A stretch of 64,000 nt of DNA from Nocardia transvalensis (GTDB lineage Bacteria; Actinomycetota; Actinomycetes; Mycobacteriales; Mycobacteriaceae): NCBI RefSeq assembly GCF_015477765.1, contig NZ_JADLQQ010000016.1, positions 62,001-126,000 of the forward strand, written 5' to 3'. The notes beneath the pieces were generated by a model. That model ran no database searches and had not been told where the DNA came from. It worked only from the letters and a program-made list of their open reading frames with translations. Both the position numbers and the translations under genes were made by a program. Position 1 is the first letter of the stretch. Every line of letters begins with the position of its first letter. This document shows, piece by piece, positions 24,675 to 32,313 of this stretch.

Positions 24675-26342
24675 TCAGTTGGTGCTGAGTAAGAAGGCTA
24701 GCGGTCCCAGCGTCACGAAGATGCCTACGACGACGGCGATCACAGTGCTGAAGATGTCGTCGGTGCGCCGCAGCACCCGCACGAGGGCCACCAGCCCCAG
24801 TATCACGACCATCGCCAGGCACAGTGCGACGAACGGCAGCAGGTCCCACATCTTCTCGAAACCCTTGAACAGCAACATGCCCGCGACCGCAGCACCCGCC
24901 GCCTGGCCGCCGAGAATCATCCACTGTCGCCGATTGGCGTCGTCCTCCGCCTTGCGGGAGGTGCGGGAGCGCCGGGCGGCCGTGCGGGTGCCGGCCCGCT
25001 GCCGCGTGGGCCGATCGCGCTTCTCCTCGTCCTCCGGCTCGGCCGGGTCGGGGCCCAGCGGGCGGAAGACCTCGGTGCGGTGCTCGGTGTCGTCGAGGAC
25101 GTCGGTCCCGCCGCGCCGGGTGTCGCGCTCCCCCGGCCACGGCGCCCGTCCGCGTCGGTCACCGCGCTCGTTGGCATCGCGCAGCAGATCTCCGGCAACC
25201 GTGGGCCCGGCGAGCAGCTGCTGATCCCGATTGGCCAGCGACCATGCCGCGGTCGCCGCCCCTGTCGCGTCGTCCGGTGCGGGTCGCCCGTTTCGCGCAG
25301 GCCGATCGGAATTCGGCGGTTCGGGCGAGGGACGTCTTCGGGCCGACCATGCGGGCAGGCCGGGCGGCGGCGGACCGTCGGCCCCGTTGCGCCGCCCGTT
25401 ACGCGGTGGTGCACCCGGCTCGCCCCGATCCGGACGCTCGGGGGCGCGATCACGCCTGGGCGGTGCCGCAGGCGGATTGGGTGGCATCGGGGCGCGCGGC
25501 CCCGCATCGGGGCGACGCGACGGGGCCCAGGCCGTGGCCGGGTGAGCCATCTCGTCGCCGTTGGTCTGCGGCAGCGGCCCTCGGTACGGGCGCACCTCGG
25601 TCGTCTCGTCGTCGGGATCGCGGCGGCGGCGTCGGCCGCTCCGCGGGGGCGCGGGCTGCTCGGTCGGCGGGGCGCCCTGCAGATCGGCCACCGAGACCTG
25701 ATCCGCACCGCCCGCCATCGCCTCCAGCCGCTCCCGCCGGGCCCGGCGCCCCTCCCCCAGACCGGCGCCGTTGCGTCCGGCGAGCGGATCTCGACGATCG
25801 GCCTCCGGCGCGCCGTGCGCCCCGGCGCCCACACTTCCGATACCGTTCGAGGGCGGCTCGGGCCGACCGAGGGCCGATGGATCGCGCAGCGCCGAATCGG
25901 GCAGAGCGGGTGAGGAATACGAGCGCGGCTCGTAACTCGGCGGTTCGAACTGCGGCGGTTCGAAAGCGGGAGGTTCGAAGGTGGCGGGCTCGAAGGTGAC
26001 CGGTTCGAAAGACGGAGGATCGACGGTGGGCACCGGCGCCGCCGCGGCCGACGCCGAAGCGAGTGGATCGTAGAAGGTGATGGGCCCCGACAGCGGCGAG
26101 TACGACGGTTCGACATCGCTCGACAGCTGGAAATCCGGCAGCGGGACCGGGGCGGGCTCCTCGGGATCGGGCGCCGCATGGGCCGACGACCCCTCGGGTA
26201 CGGCGGGTAGATCGCCGGTCAGGTCGGTCACCGCGATACCGCGGCCGCCGCGGCGGCGGCGTCCACCACCGGAGGTGGGAACGCCCTGGCCGTTGCGGGC
26301 CAGCAGTTCGGCGACCGACAGCTGGGTCGATTCGTCACTCAT
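24675..26342 (-). CDS. Pro-rich membrane protein (Rv0497-like)
   Basis: A 555-residue protein. About 460 residues of low-complexity sequence rich in Pro, Arg, Asp and Gly, with runs such as FEPVTFEPATFEPPAFEP, precede a basic stretch (TRQRAGTRTAARRSRTSRK) and three C-terminal membrane helices. The disordered part would be cytoplasmic. It occupies the Rv0497 position and is much longer than that mycobacterial protein (about 310 residues). The ATG overlaps the ppx stop (ATGA). Confidence 0.8.
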   Translation of the reverse strand: MSDESTQLSVAELLARNGQGVPTSGGGRRRRGGRGIAVTDLTGDLPAVPEGSSAHAAPDPEEPAPVPLPDFQLSSDVEPSYSPLSGPITFYDPLASASAAAAPVPTVDPPSFEPVTFEPATFEPPAFEPPQFEPPSYEPRSYSSPALPDSALRDPSALGRPEPPSNGIGSVGAGAHGAPEADRRDPLAGRNGAGLGEGRRARRERLEAMAGGADQVSVADLQGAPPTEQPAPPRSGRRRRRDPDDETTEVRPYRGPLPQTNGDEMAHPATAWAPSRRPDAGPRAPMPPNPPAAPPRRDRAPERPDRGEPGAPPRNGRRNGADGPPPPGLPAWSARRRPSPEPPNSDRPARNGRPAPDDATGAATAAWSLANRDQQLLAGPTVAGDLLRDANERGDRRGRAPWPGERDTRRGGTDVLDDTEHRTEVFRPLGPDPAEPEDEEKRDRPTRQRAGTRTAARRSRTSRKAEDDANRRQWMILGGQAAGAAVAGMLLFKGFEKMWDLLPFVALCLAMVVILGLVALVRVLRRTDDIFSTVIAVVVGIFVTLGPLAFLLSTN

Positions 26343-27334
26343 TGCGACACCGTTTCCGTCGGGCCCGGTACTCCTTTGGGGCGGCCGTTGCCGGCACCGG
26401 GTTCGCTGTCCAGGTCGGTATCAAGTTTGCGCAGGATCAGTCCCTCCCGCAGTGCCCAAGGGCAAATTTCGAGAGTATCCAGCGATAACGCCCGCATACT
26501 CGCCTCCGCGACCAATGCGCCAGCCACCAATTGCTGTGACCGATCGGAACTAACGCCCTCCAATTCTGCCCGGTCGGCGGCGGTCATCCGAGAAATGAAC
26601 GCGATCAGCTGCCGCAGACCGGAACTGGTGAGGATACGCCGCACCCGGGGTCCCGCGGCAGAGGGGGCGGCGCCGGTGAGACGCGCCAGCGTGCGGAAGG
26701 TCTTCGAGGTGCCCACCGCCAGGTCGGGGCGGCCGGGTTCGAGCAGCTGTTTGGCGGGGACCACCATTTCGGCCTCGAGCCAGTCGCGCAGCACCGCGAC
26801 CCGGCGCTTACCGGGCGGATCGTCGTGCAGCCAGTCGCGGGTGAGCCGCCCCGCGCCCAGGGGCAGTGACAAGGCGATATCCGGTGCCTCATCGCAGCCG
26901 TTGCTCATCTCCAGCGAACCGCCGCCGATGTCGAGATTCAAAATTCGACCGGCGCTCCAGCCGTACCAGCGGCGCACCGCGAGGAAGGTCAGCCGGGCCT
27001 CGTCGACCCCCGACAGCACCCGCAGTTCGACCCCGGTCTCGCGGCGCACCCGGGTCAGGACCTCGTCGGAATTGGTGGCCTCGCGCACCGCCGAGGTGGC
27101 GAACGGCATCAGCTGTACACAGCCGGAAGTCTTTGCGATGCTGGCGAATTCGGCGACGGTCTTGGTCAGTCGGGTGGCCCCGTCGTGAGTGATGCGACCG
27201 TGGTCGTCCATGTTCTCGGCCAGGCGCAGGGTGGCCTTCGTCGAACTCATCGGCATCGGGTGGCCACCCCGATGCGCGTCCACCACGAGGAGGTGGACGG
27301 TATTGCTTCCCACATCGAGCACACCGAGCCGCAC
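26339..27334 (-). CDS. ppx: Exopolyphosphatase (Ppx/GppA family)
   Basis: A 331-residue acid-sugar kinase-fold enzyme that removes phosphate from polyphosphate or pppGpp. LGVLDVGSNTVHLLVVDA is the phosphate-1 motif and NLDIGGGSLEMS the phosphate-2 motif. The GTG at 27334 gives the family N-terminus; upstream in-frame residues are not conserved. TACCGT sits 6 nt before it without a Shine-Dalgarno, so a leaderless transcript is likely. First gene of the run to the thioesterase; polyphosphate use fits the nearby SenX3-RegX3. Confidence 0.92.
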   Translation of the reverse strand: MRLGVLDVGSNTVHLLVVDAHRGGHPMPMSSTKATLRLAENMDDHGRITHDGATRLTKTVAEFASIAKTSGCVQLMPFATSAVREATNSDEVLTRVRRETGVELRVLSGVDEARLTFLAVRRWYGWSAGRILNLDIGGGSLEMSNGCDEAPDIALSLPLGAGRLTRDWLHDDPPGKRRVAVLRDWLEAEMVVPAKQLLEPGRPDLAVGTSKTFRTLARLTGAAPSAAGPRVRRILTSSGLRQLIAFISRMTAADRAELEGVSSDRSQQLVAGALVAEASMRALSLDTLEICPWALREGLILRKLDTDLDSEPGAGNGRPKGVPGPTETVSQ

Positions 27335-27447
27335 ATGAACACGGTACTGGGTTGTGCACACCCTCCGGGTCATCAACCGAGAACAGGGGCGGACGCGAAG
27401 CCCCCGACACTGCAGTTGATCTCTGGTTCCTGTTAGCGTCTGGCGAT

Positions 27448-28305
27448 GTGACGGTAGGAGCATCCGCGAGCGGTCCGACCGGGCTGCGACCAGCGGCGAA
27501 GATCGATCCCAGCCCGGAGGTCGATCTCGACTTCCCTCGGGAGTGGATCGAATTCGTCGATCCGGCTAATGAAGAGCACACCATTGCGGCCGATCTGACC
27601 TGGCTGCTGTCGCGGTGGACGTGCGTCTTCGGGACGCCGGCCTGTCAGGGCATCATCGAGGGTCGCCCCGACGACGGTTGCTGCTCGCACGGCGCATTCC
27701 TGTGCGACGCCGACGATCGCAAGAAGCTGCAAAAGTCTGTGAAAATGCTCACACCAGAGGACTGGCAGCTCATCGACGAGGCCCGCGACGCGACCGGCAA
27801 GGTCCGCAAGAAGCTCTACCTCGAGGAGGACGAGCTCGACGACGAGCCCGCCCTGCGCACCCGTCGCTACGACGGTGCGTGCATCTTCCTCAACCGCCCG
27901 GGCTTCGAGGGCGGGATCGGCTGCGCCCTGCACACGATGGCACTGCGCAAGGGCCTCGAACCGCTCACGGTCAAACCCGACGTCTGCTGGCAGCTGCCCA
28001 TTCGCCGCACCCAGGATTGGGTCGACCGGCCCGACGGCGTGCAGATCCTGCGCACGGTGATCACCGAATACGACCGCCGCGGCTGGGGCCCGGGCGGCCT
28101 CGACCTGCATTGGTACTGCACCGGCTCCCCCGACGCCCACGTCGGCAGCCGCCCGGTCTGGCAGGCCTACGCCCCCGAATTGATCGAATTGATCGGGCAG
28201 CCCGCCTACGACGAACTGGCCCGGCACTGCAAACGCCGCGAGGGTCTGGGCATCGTCGCGGTGCACCCGGCCACCGTCGAGGCGGAGCGCAAGGCGGCAC
28301 AGTAG
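27448..28305 (+). CDS. Conserved cysteine-rich protein (Rv0495c-like)
   Basis: A 285-residue soluble protein conserved next to ppx in mycobacteria. Cysteines are spread as CVFGTPACQG, DGCCSHGAFLC, GACIFL, GIGCALH, DVCWQLP and WYCTG, which suggests metal or cofactor binding, but no known domain can be named. The GTG 27448 lies 8 nt after TAGCGT (27434-27439), consistent with a leaderless mRNA. Divergent from ppx. Confidence 0.85.
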   Translation: MTVGASASGPTGLRPAAKIDPSPEVDLDFPREWIEFVDPANEEHTIAADLTWLLSRWTCVFGTPACQGIIEGRPDDGCCSHGAFLCDADDRKKLQKSVKMLTPEDWQLIDEARDATGKVRKKLYLEEDELDDEPALRTRRYDGACIFLNRPGFEGGIGCALHTMALRKGLEPLTVKPDVCWQLPIRRTQDWVDRPDGVQILRTVITEYDRRGWGPGGLDLHWYCTGSPDAHVGSRPVWQAYAPELIELIGQPAYDELARHCKRREGLGIVAVHPATVEAERKAAQ

Positions 28306-28387
28306 GCTTGCGCAACAACTGATTTCGCGCGGAACAGCCACCGGCTCGCCATCGAAGGTTCACTTCATCGTGGTAGGTGTCATAGCC

Positions 28388-28717
28388 ATGATGAGGAAAT
28401 TCATGGCTACCGCCTTCTTGGTCGCCGGTGCCGCGCTGGCCGTCGCGCCCGCCGCACACGCCGATCCCACCGCCAACCCCAACGACTACTCCCTGCAGAA
28501 CGACAACTTCGTCGTCTACACCGATCCGGCGGCCCTGTCGGCACAGGCGAACGGCAAGCAGGTCATCCTGAGCCCGTACGGCACCTCCAAACCGATCGCC
28601 TGCCGCGACAACACCACACCCCTGGACGACTGCTGGCAGCGCGACAACTTCGGCTGGTTCCCCCTGCAGCGGACCGAACTCCCCCAGATCGGCACCGTCT
28701 GGGTCCACGTCGTCTAA
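28388..28717 (+). CDS. Secreted protein of unknown function
   Basis: A 109-residue protein with a Sec signal peptide (MMRKFMATAFLVAGAALAVA, cleavage after APAAHA). The mature part has one cysteine pair (IACRDN, DDCWQ) that could form a disulfide, and no enzyme motif. ATG-ATG starts lie at 28388/28391. A 9-bp hairpin terminator follows at 28725. Not seen at this position in mycobacteria. Confidence 0.8.
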   Translation: MMRKFMATAFLVAGAALAVAPAAHADPTANPNDYSLQNDNFVVYTDPAALSAQANGKQVILSPYGTSKPIACRDNTTPLDDCWQRDNFGWFPLQRTELPQIGTVWVHVV

Positions 28718-28724
28718 TAGGGAT

Positions 28725-28752
28725 GGCCCGCACGACAACCGACGTGCGGGCC
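28725..28752 (+). terminator. Hairpin terminator of the secreted-protein gene
   Basis: GGCCCGCAC (28725-28733) pairs perfectly with GTGCGGGCC (28744-28752), 7 bp after the TAA at 28717. It faces the regX3 terminator array on the other strand. Confidence 0.7.
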
Positions 28753-28761
28753 ACTCCGGTT

Positions 28762-28865
28762 CCCCGCTGCACCACCCACGCGAGCCACTTCGGTTCCCCG
28801 CTGCACCACCCACGCGAGCCACTTCGGTTCCCCGCTGCACCCGCCCCCAGGCGGGTGCAGCGGGG
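28762..28865 (-). terminator. regX3 terminator with 34-bp right-arm tandem repeats
   Basis: Read on the minus strand, CCCCGCTGCACCCGC starts directly after the regX3 TGA and pairs over 15 bp (28865-28851 with 28844-28830, 6-nt loop). The right arm is followed by two exact 34-bp units (28796-28829 and 28762-28795), each ending again in GTGCAGCGGGG. A left arm could thus pair with any of three right arms. Confidence 0.8.
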
Positions 28866-29555
28866 TCACGCCTCGAGCTTGTAGCCCAGCCCTCGAACCG
28901 TCACCAGGTGCTCCGGCTTGGCCGGATCCGCCTCGATCTTCGAGCGCAACCGCTTCACGTGGACGTCGAGGGTTTTGGTGTCGCCCACGTAGTCGGCGCC
29001 CCACACCCGGTCGATGAGCTGGCCGCGGGTCAGGACCCGGCCGGAGTTGCGTAACAGGTATTCCAGCAGGTCGAACTCCTTCAGGGGCAGCGTCACCGGC
29101 TTGCCGTTGACCTGAACCGTGTGGCGGTCCACGTCCATGCGCACCGGGCCGGCCTCGAGGACGCCGCTCTCGTTCGAACCGTCCAGATCCTCACCCGCGC
29201 CGCGGCGCAGCACCGCGCGGATGCGGGCGATCAGCTCCCGCGACGAGTACGGCTTGGTGACGTAGTCGTCGGCGCCCAGCTCCAGACCGACCACCTTGTC
29301 GATCTCGCTGTCGCGCGCGGTCACCATGATCACCGGCACGCTGCTGCGGGTGCGCAGCTGCTTGCACACGTCGGTTCCGCTCATGCCCGGGAGCATGAGG
29401 TCGAGCAGCACGATGTCGGCGCCCGAGCGGTCGAATTCGGCCAGCGCGGACGGTCCGTCGCCGACGACCGTGACCTCGAACCCCTCCTTGCGCAGCAGGA
29501 ATGCGAGCGGATCGGCCAGCGACTCCTCGTCCTCGACGATCAGGACACTCGTCAT
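28866..29555 (-). CDS. regX3: Response regulator RegX3
   Basis: A 229-residue OmpR/PhoB-type regulator. The receiver has VEDEESL acidic pocket, phospho-Asp in VLLDLMLPGM (about residue 52) and the conserved Lys in YVTKPYSSREL; the C-terminal winged helix has TLDVHVKRLRSKI. It activates phosphate-starvation genes when phosphorylated by SenX3. The ATG overlaps the senX3 stop (ATGA). Family and position match Rv0491. Confidence 0.95.
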   Translation of the reverse strand: MTSVLIVEDEESLADPLAFLLRKEGFEVTVVGDGPSALAEFDRSGADIVLLDLMLPGMSGTDVCKQLRTRSSVPVIMVTARDSEIDKVVGLELGADDYVTKPYSSRELIARIRAVLRRGAGEDLDGSNESGVLEAGPVRMDVDRHTVQVNGKPVTLPLKEFDLLEYLLRNSGRVLTRGQLIDRVWGADYVGDTKTLDVHVKRLRSKIEADPAKPEHLVTVRGLGYKLEA

Positions 29556-30808
29556 CGGGTTGCCTCCACACCGTTGGGTCTGGCCCGCCCTGCGGGGCGC
29601 GGGCCGGTTTCCTTCTTGCCCACCTGGATGGCGGTGGGACTCTTCTTCTCCGCCGGGTTAGCGGAAGTCTTGTCTTCGGGCTCCACCGCGGGGATGCGCA
29701 GCGTGAACGTCGAACCGGTGCCCAGTTTGCTCCACAGGGTGATCTCACCGTTGTGGTTGGCGGCCACGTGCTTGACGATAGCCAGCCCGAGCCCGGTCCC
29801 GCCCGTGGCCCGCGACCGGGCCTTGTCGGCGCGGAAGAACCGCTCGAACACCCGCTCCTGATCCTCTTTGGCGATCCCGATACCGCGGTCGGTCACCGCG
29901 ATGTTCACATACCCGCCGCGCAGCGAGCGGCTCACCGACACGTGCGAGCCCTTCGGCGAATAGTTGATGGCATTCTCGACCAGATTGGACAGGGCCGTGA
30001 CCAGCAGCGGCTCATCGCCCAGCATCTCCAGCCCGCTGTTGCGGTCGGTGCTCACGGTGATGCCCGCGGCCTCGGCGGCGGTGCGCGAACGCTCGATGGC
30101 GGCATTGACGACGGTGTCCACGTCGACGGCCTCCAGCTGCGGCAGTTTCTCCGCACCCTGCAGCCGCGACAGCGCGATCAGCTCGGTCACCATCTTGCCC
30201 ATGCGGCGGGTCTCGGCGAGTAAGCGCTCGCCGAAATGCCGCACCGAATCCGGATCGTCGGCAGATTCCAGCAGCGCCTCGGCCAGCAGGCTCATCGCGC
30301 CGACCGGGGTCTTGAGTTCGTGGCTGACATTGGCGACGAAATCGCGCCGGGTCGCCTCCATCCGCGCCTGTTCGGAATCGTCGTCGGCGAACAGGACCAC
30401 GAAAGTGGATTCCTCGCGAGACAGTGGGCGCGCCACGCCACGCACCGCGATGCGGCTGCGGCCGGGCATCGGATTCTTGGCGGTCAGGTCGAAGTCCACA
30501 CTTTCCCCGGTGGTGAGCACCTTCTCCACCGCCGCCCAGGCGCGTTCCTCGAGCAGCCGGTCGCGGACCAGGCCCAGTTCTTCGGCGCGGGGATTCACCA
30601 GCACGACGTCGCGATACTCGTCGACGACGGCGATACCGCTTTCCGAGGCGAGCACGATGAGGTCGAGCACCTGCGACATGGTCAGGCCGGTATCGGCCTC
30701 GCGGCGCTGGGCCTGCCGGGCATTCACATAGGGAATGAGCAGACCACCCACGGCCAAGCCGACAACGGCCGCGAGAATAGCCAACAGCACGGCCTGGGGA
30801 ACGCTCAC
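29552..30808 (-). CDS. senX3: Sensor histidine kinase SenX3
   Basis: A 418-residue membrane kinase. One N-terminal hydrophobic hairpin (LLAILAAVVGLAVGGLLI), a PAS-like domain (about 55-145), the H-box VANVSHELKTPVGAMSLL with the phospho-His, then N, G1 and G2 boxes (NLVENAINYSPKG, VTDRGIGI, GGTGLGLAIVKHV). It senses phosphate state through the Pst/PhoU system and phosphorylates RegX3. The start is GTG 30808. The tail after residue 385 is Lys/Pro-rich. Confidence 0.95.
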   Translation of the reverse strand: MSVPQAVLLAILAAVVGLAVGGLLIPYVNARQAQRREADTGLTMSQVLDLIVLASESGIAVVDEYRDVVLVNPRAEELGLVRDRLLEERAWAAVEKVLTTGESVDFDLTAKNPMPGRSRIAVRGVARPLSREESTFVVLFADDDSEQARMEATRRDFVANVSHELKTPVGAMSLLAEALLESADDPDSVRHFGERLLAETRRMGKMVTELIALSRLQGAEKLPQLEAVDVDTVVNAAIERSRTAAEAAGITVSTDRNSGLEMLGDEPLLVTALSNLVENAINYSPKGSHVSVSRSLRGGYVNIAVTDRGIGIAKEDQERVFERFFRADKARSRATGGTGLGLAIVKHVAANHNGEITLWSKLGTGSTFTLRIPAVEPEDKTSANPAEKKSPTAIQVGKKETGPRPAGRARPNGVEATR

Positions 30809-31109
30809 AATTGAATCGTACGGTCGCGGGCGCGCTCACCAAGCCCGGGTTCGCGAAGTTTCGCGCAGGTCACGGGCCCTTATGCGGTTGTTAGCCGGTC
30901 GTTTACGCAGAGTTCGGCCTGAGCCCCGGTATCGGAGATCCGCAGGCTTTCGTCTCGAATAACGATCCCGCGGGCACTTTTCCTTGCGGCACCGCCTATC
31001 TCACCAATGCGCGAAACCGGCGTGAACTATCCCCCATTGTGCCGGTCCGCAGTGGTGTCCGCCGCATCGGCCGGCCACTGTGAGATGCCCCTCATTCGCC
31101 ACGACTGCT
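30809..31109. other. Intergenic region upstream of senX3
   Basis: About 300 bp without a supported gene; the senX3 promoter should lie in the left part. No clear pho box, operator or hairpin was recognised. Confidence 0.5.
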
Positions 31110-31496
31110 TCATTCCTCCTCGCCGGATGCGGCCATGGCCGCCCGCACGGTCTCGCCATGCTGTTCGACCCAGGCGCCGAGTGCGTACAGCGGGCCCAGC
31201 AGGTCCCTGCCCGCGGGAGTCAACTCGTATTCGACCCGCGGCGGTGCCTCGGCGTAGCGGCGGCGCTCGACCAGCGCCATGGCCTGCATCCGGCGCAGGG
31301 TCTGGGTGAGCATCTTCTGGCTGATGCCGCCGATCTCGGTCTGGAGGTCACCCGGGCGCATCGGACCCTCGCGCAGCGCGTACACGATCACCGGAAGCCA
31401 GGAGTTGCCGAACAGGTCCATCGCGAGCCGCGCCGGGCAGTCGGCCTGGTAGTCGCCGTAGGGCGGGAACTCCACCCCTGGGTATGTCGAGGCCAC
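31110..31496 (-). CDS. HxlR-family transcriptional regulator
   Basis: A 128-residue winged-helix protein: CPARLAMDLFGNSWLPVIVY (with the family N-terminal Cys), then GDLQTEIGGISQKMLTQTLRRM as recognition helix and a wing YELTPAGRDLLGPL. HxlR proteins often sense aldehydes or redox stress and control a divergent oxidoreductase. GTG 31496 is the likely start. It is divergent from the F420-type reductase gene with 92 bp between and an inverted repeat at 31519-31538. Confidence 0.9.
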   Translation of the reverse strand: MASTYPGVEFPPYGDYQADCPARLAMDLFGNSWLPVIVYALREGPMRPGDLQTEIGGISQKMLTQTLRRMQAMALVERRRYAEAPPRVEYELTPAGRDLLGPLYALGAWVEQHGETVRAAMAASGEEE

Positions 31497-31518
31497 CGTT
31501 CCAGCATGCCAGCGCCGT

Positions 31519-31538
31519 TGCGCACCCGCAGGTGCGTA
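31519..31538. promoter_or_regulatory. Candidate operator of the HxlR regulator
   Basis: TGCGCACC-CGCA-GGTGCGTA is an inverted repeat with 7 of 8 matching pairs, located midway between the two divergent starts. HxlR dimers usually bind such sites; binding here is inferred. Confidence 0.5.
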
Positions 31539-31588
31539 TCGAAATTTCTACCGTCGGTTCCGATATCGATCGACCAAGGAGTTGCGTA

Positions 31589-32239
31589 ATGCAAATCGGA
31601 ATTATCGGGGCGGGCACGATGGCACGGGCACTCGGCACCGGGTGGGCAGCCGCGGGCCACAAAATCCTCATCGGCGCAAGGTCCGTGACGAAGGCAGCCG
31701 AACTGGCGGAGGCGATCGGCCGCGGCGCTCGCGGCGGAACCATCGCCGCGGCAGGAGAATTCGGCGATGCCGTGCTACTGGCGGTGCCGGTGCCCGCCCT
31801 GGACGAGGTGCTGAGCCAGGCCGGCGCATTGTCCGGCCGCACCGTGATCGACTGCACCAATGCGTTCGAGCCGGACGAGGGCGGCTTCGGCCTATCGGAA
31901 CCGGCTGTGGCCGAGCGCATTTCATCCACCGTACCCGGCGCCCGGGTGGTGAAGGCGTTCAACGTGTGTGCCGCGGAGGTCTGGGAGTCCGACCAGCGGG
32001 TGTTCGAGGGCCGCCGCCTCGTCGTCCCGCTCTGCGGGGACGACCCCGAGGCCGTGGCGCTGGTCGCCGGTCTGGCCGAGGACCTGAAACTGCAGCCCGT
32101 CCGCGCCGGTGGGCTGGGGCAGGCTCGCTACCTCGAGGCGACCACCGCCTTCGCGGTCGGACTGTGGTTCGGCGGCGGCGATGCTCGCGCCATGCTGCCG
32201 CCCTTGGAATCCGCCTTCGCCGTCCCCGACCAAGCCTGA
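31589..32239 (+). CDS. NADPH-dependent F420 reductase-like protein
   Basis: A 216-residue protein of the NADP oxidoreductase, coenzyme F420-dependent type. The NADP loop is IGIIGAGTMARALGTGWAA with GARS following, which suits NADPH phosphate binding; VIDCTNAFEPD and VVKAFNV are the second-strand signatures. It could transfer hydride between NADPH and F420 or another acceptor. AAGGAG lies 7 nt before the ATG. Divergent HxlR regulator suggests stress control. Confidence 0.88.
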   Translation: MQIGIIGAGTMARALGTGWAAAGHKILIGARSVTKAAELAEAIGRGARGGTIAAAGEFGDAVLLAVPVPALDEVLSQAGALSGRTVIDCTNAFEPDEGGFGLSEPAVAERISSTVPGARVVKAFNVCAAEVWESDQRVFEGRRLVVPLCGDDPEAVALVAGLAEDLKLQPVRAGGLGQARYLEATTAFAVGLWFGGGDARAMLPPLESAFAVPDQA

Positions 32240-32265
32240 TATCCACAGTCGTCCCCACAGAGAAA

Positions 32266-32300
32266 GTCCCGGGGCGCACGCCGTTGTGCGCGCCCGGGAC
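32266..32300. terminator. Bidirectional terminator between reductase and CocE genes
   Basis: GTCCCGGG plus CGCAC (32266-32279) pairs with GTGCG and CCCGGGAC (32286-32300) with a 2-nt bulge. On the minus strand it is followed by TTTCTCT, resembling an intrinsic terminator for the CocE-type gene. Confidence 0.7.
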
Positions 32301-32313
32301 GGTCGGGGGCCCG

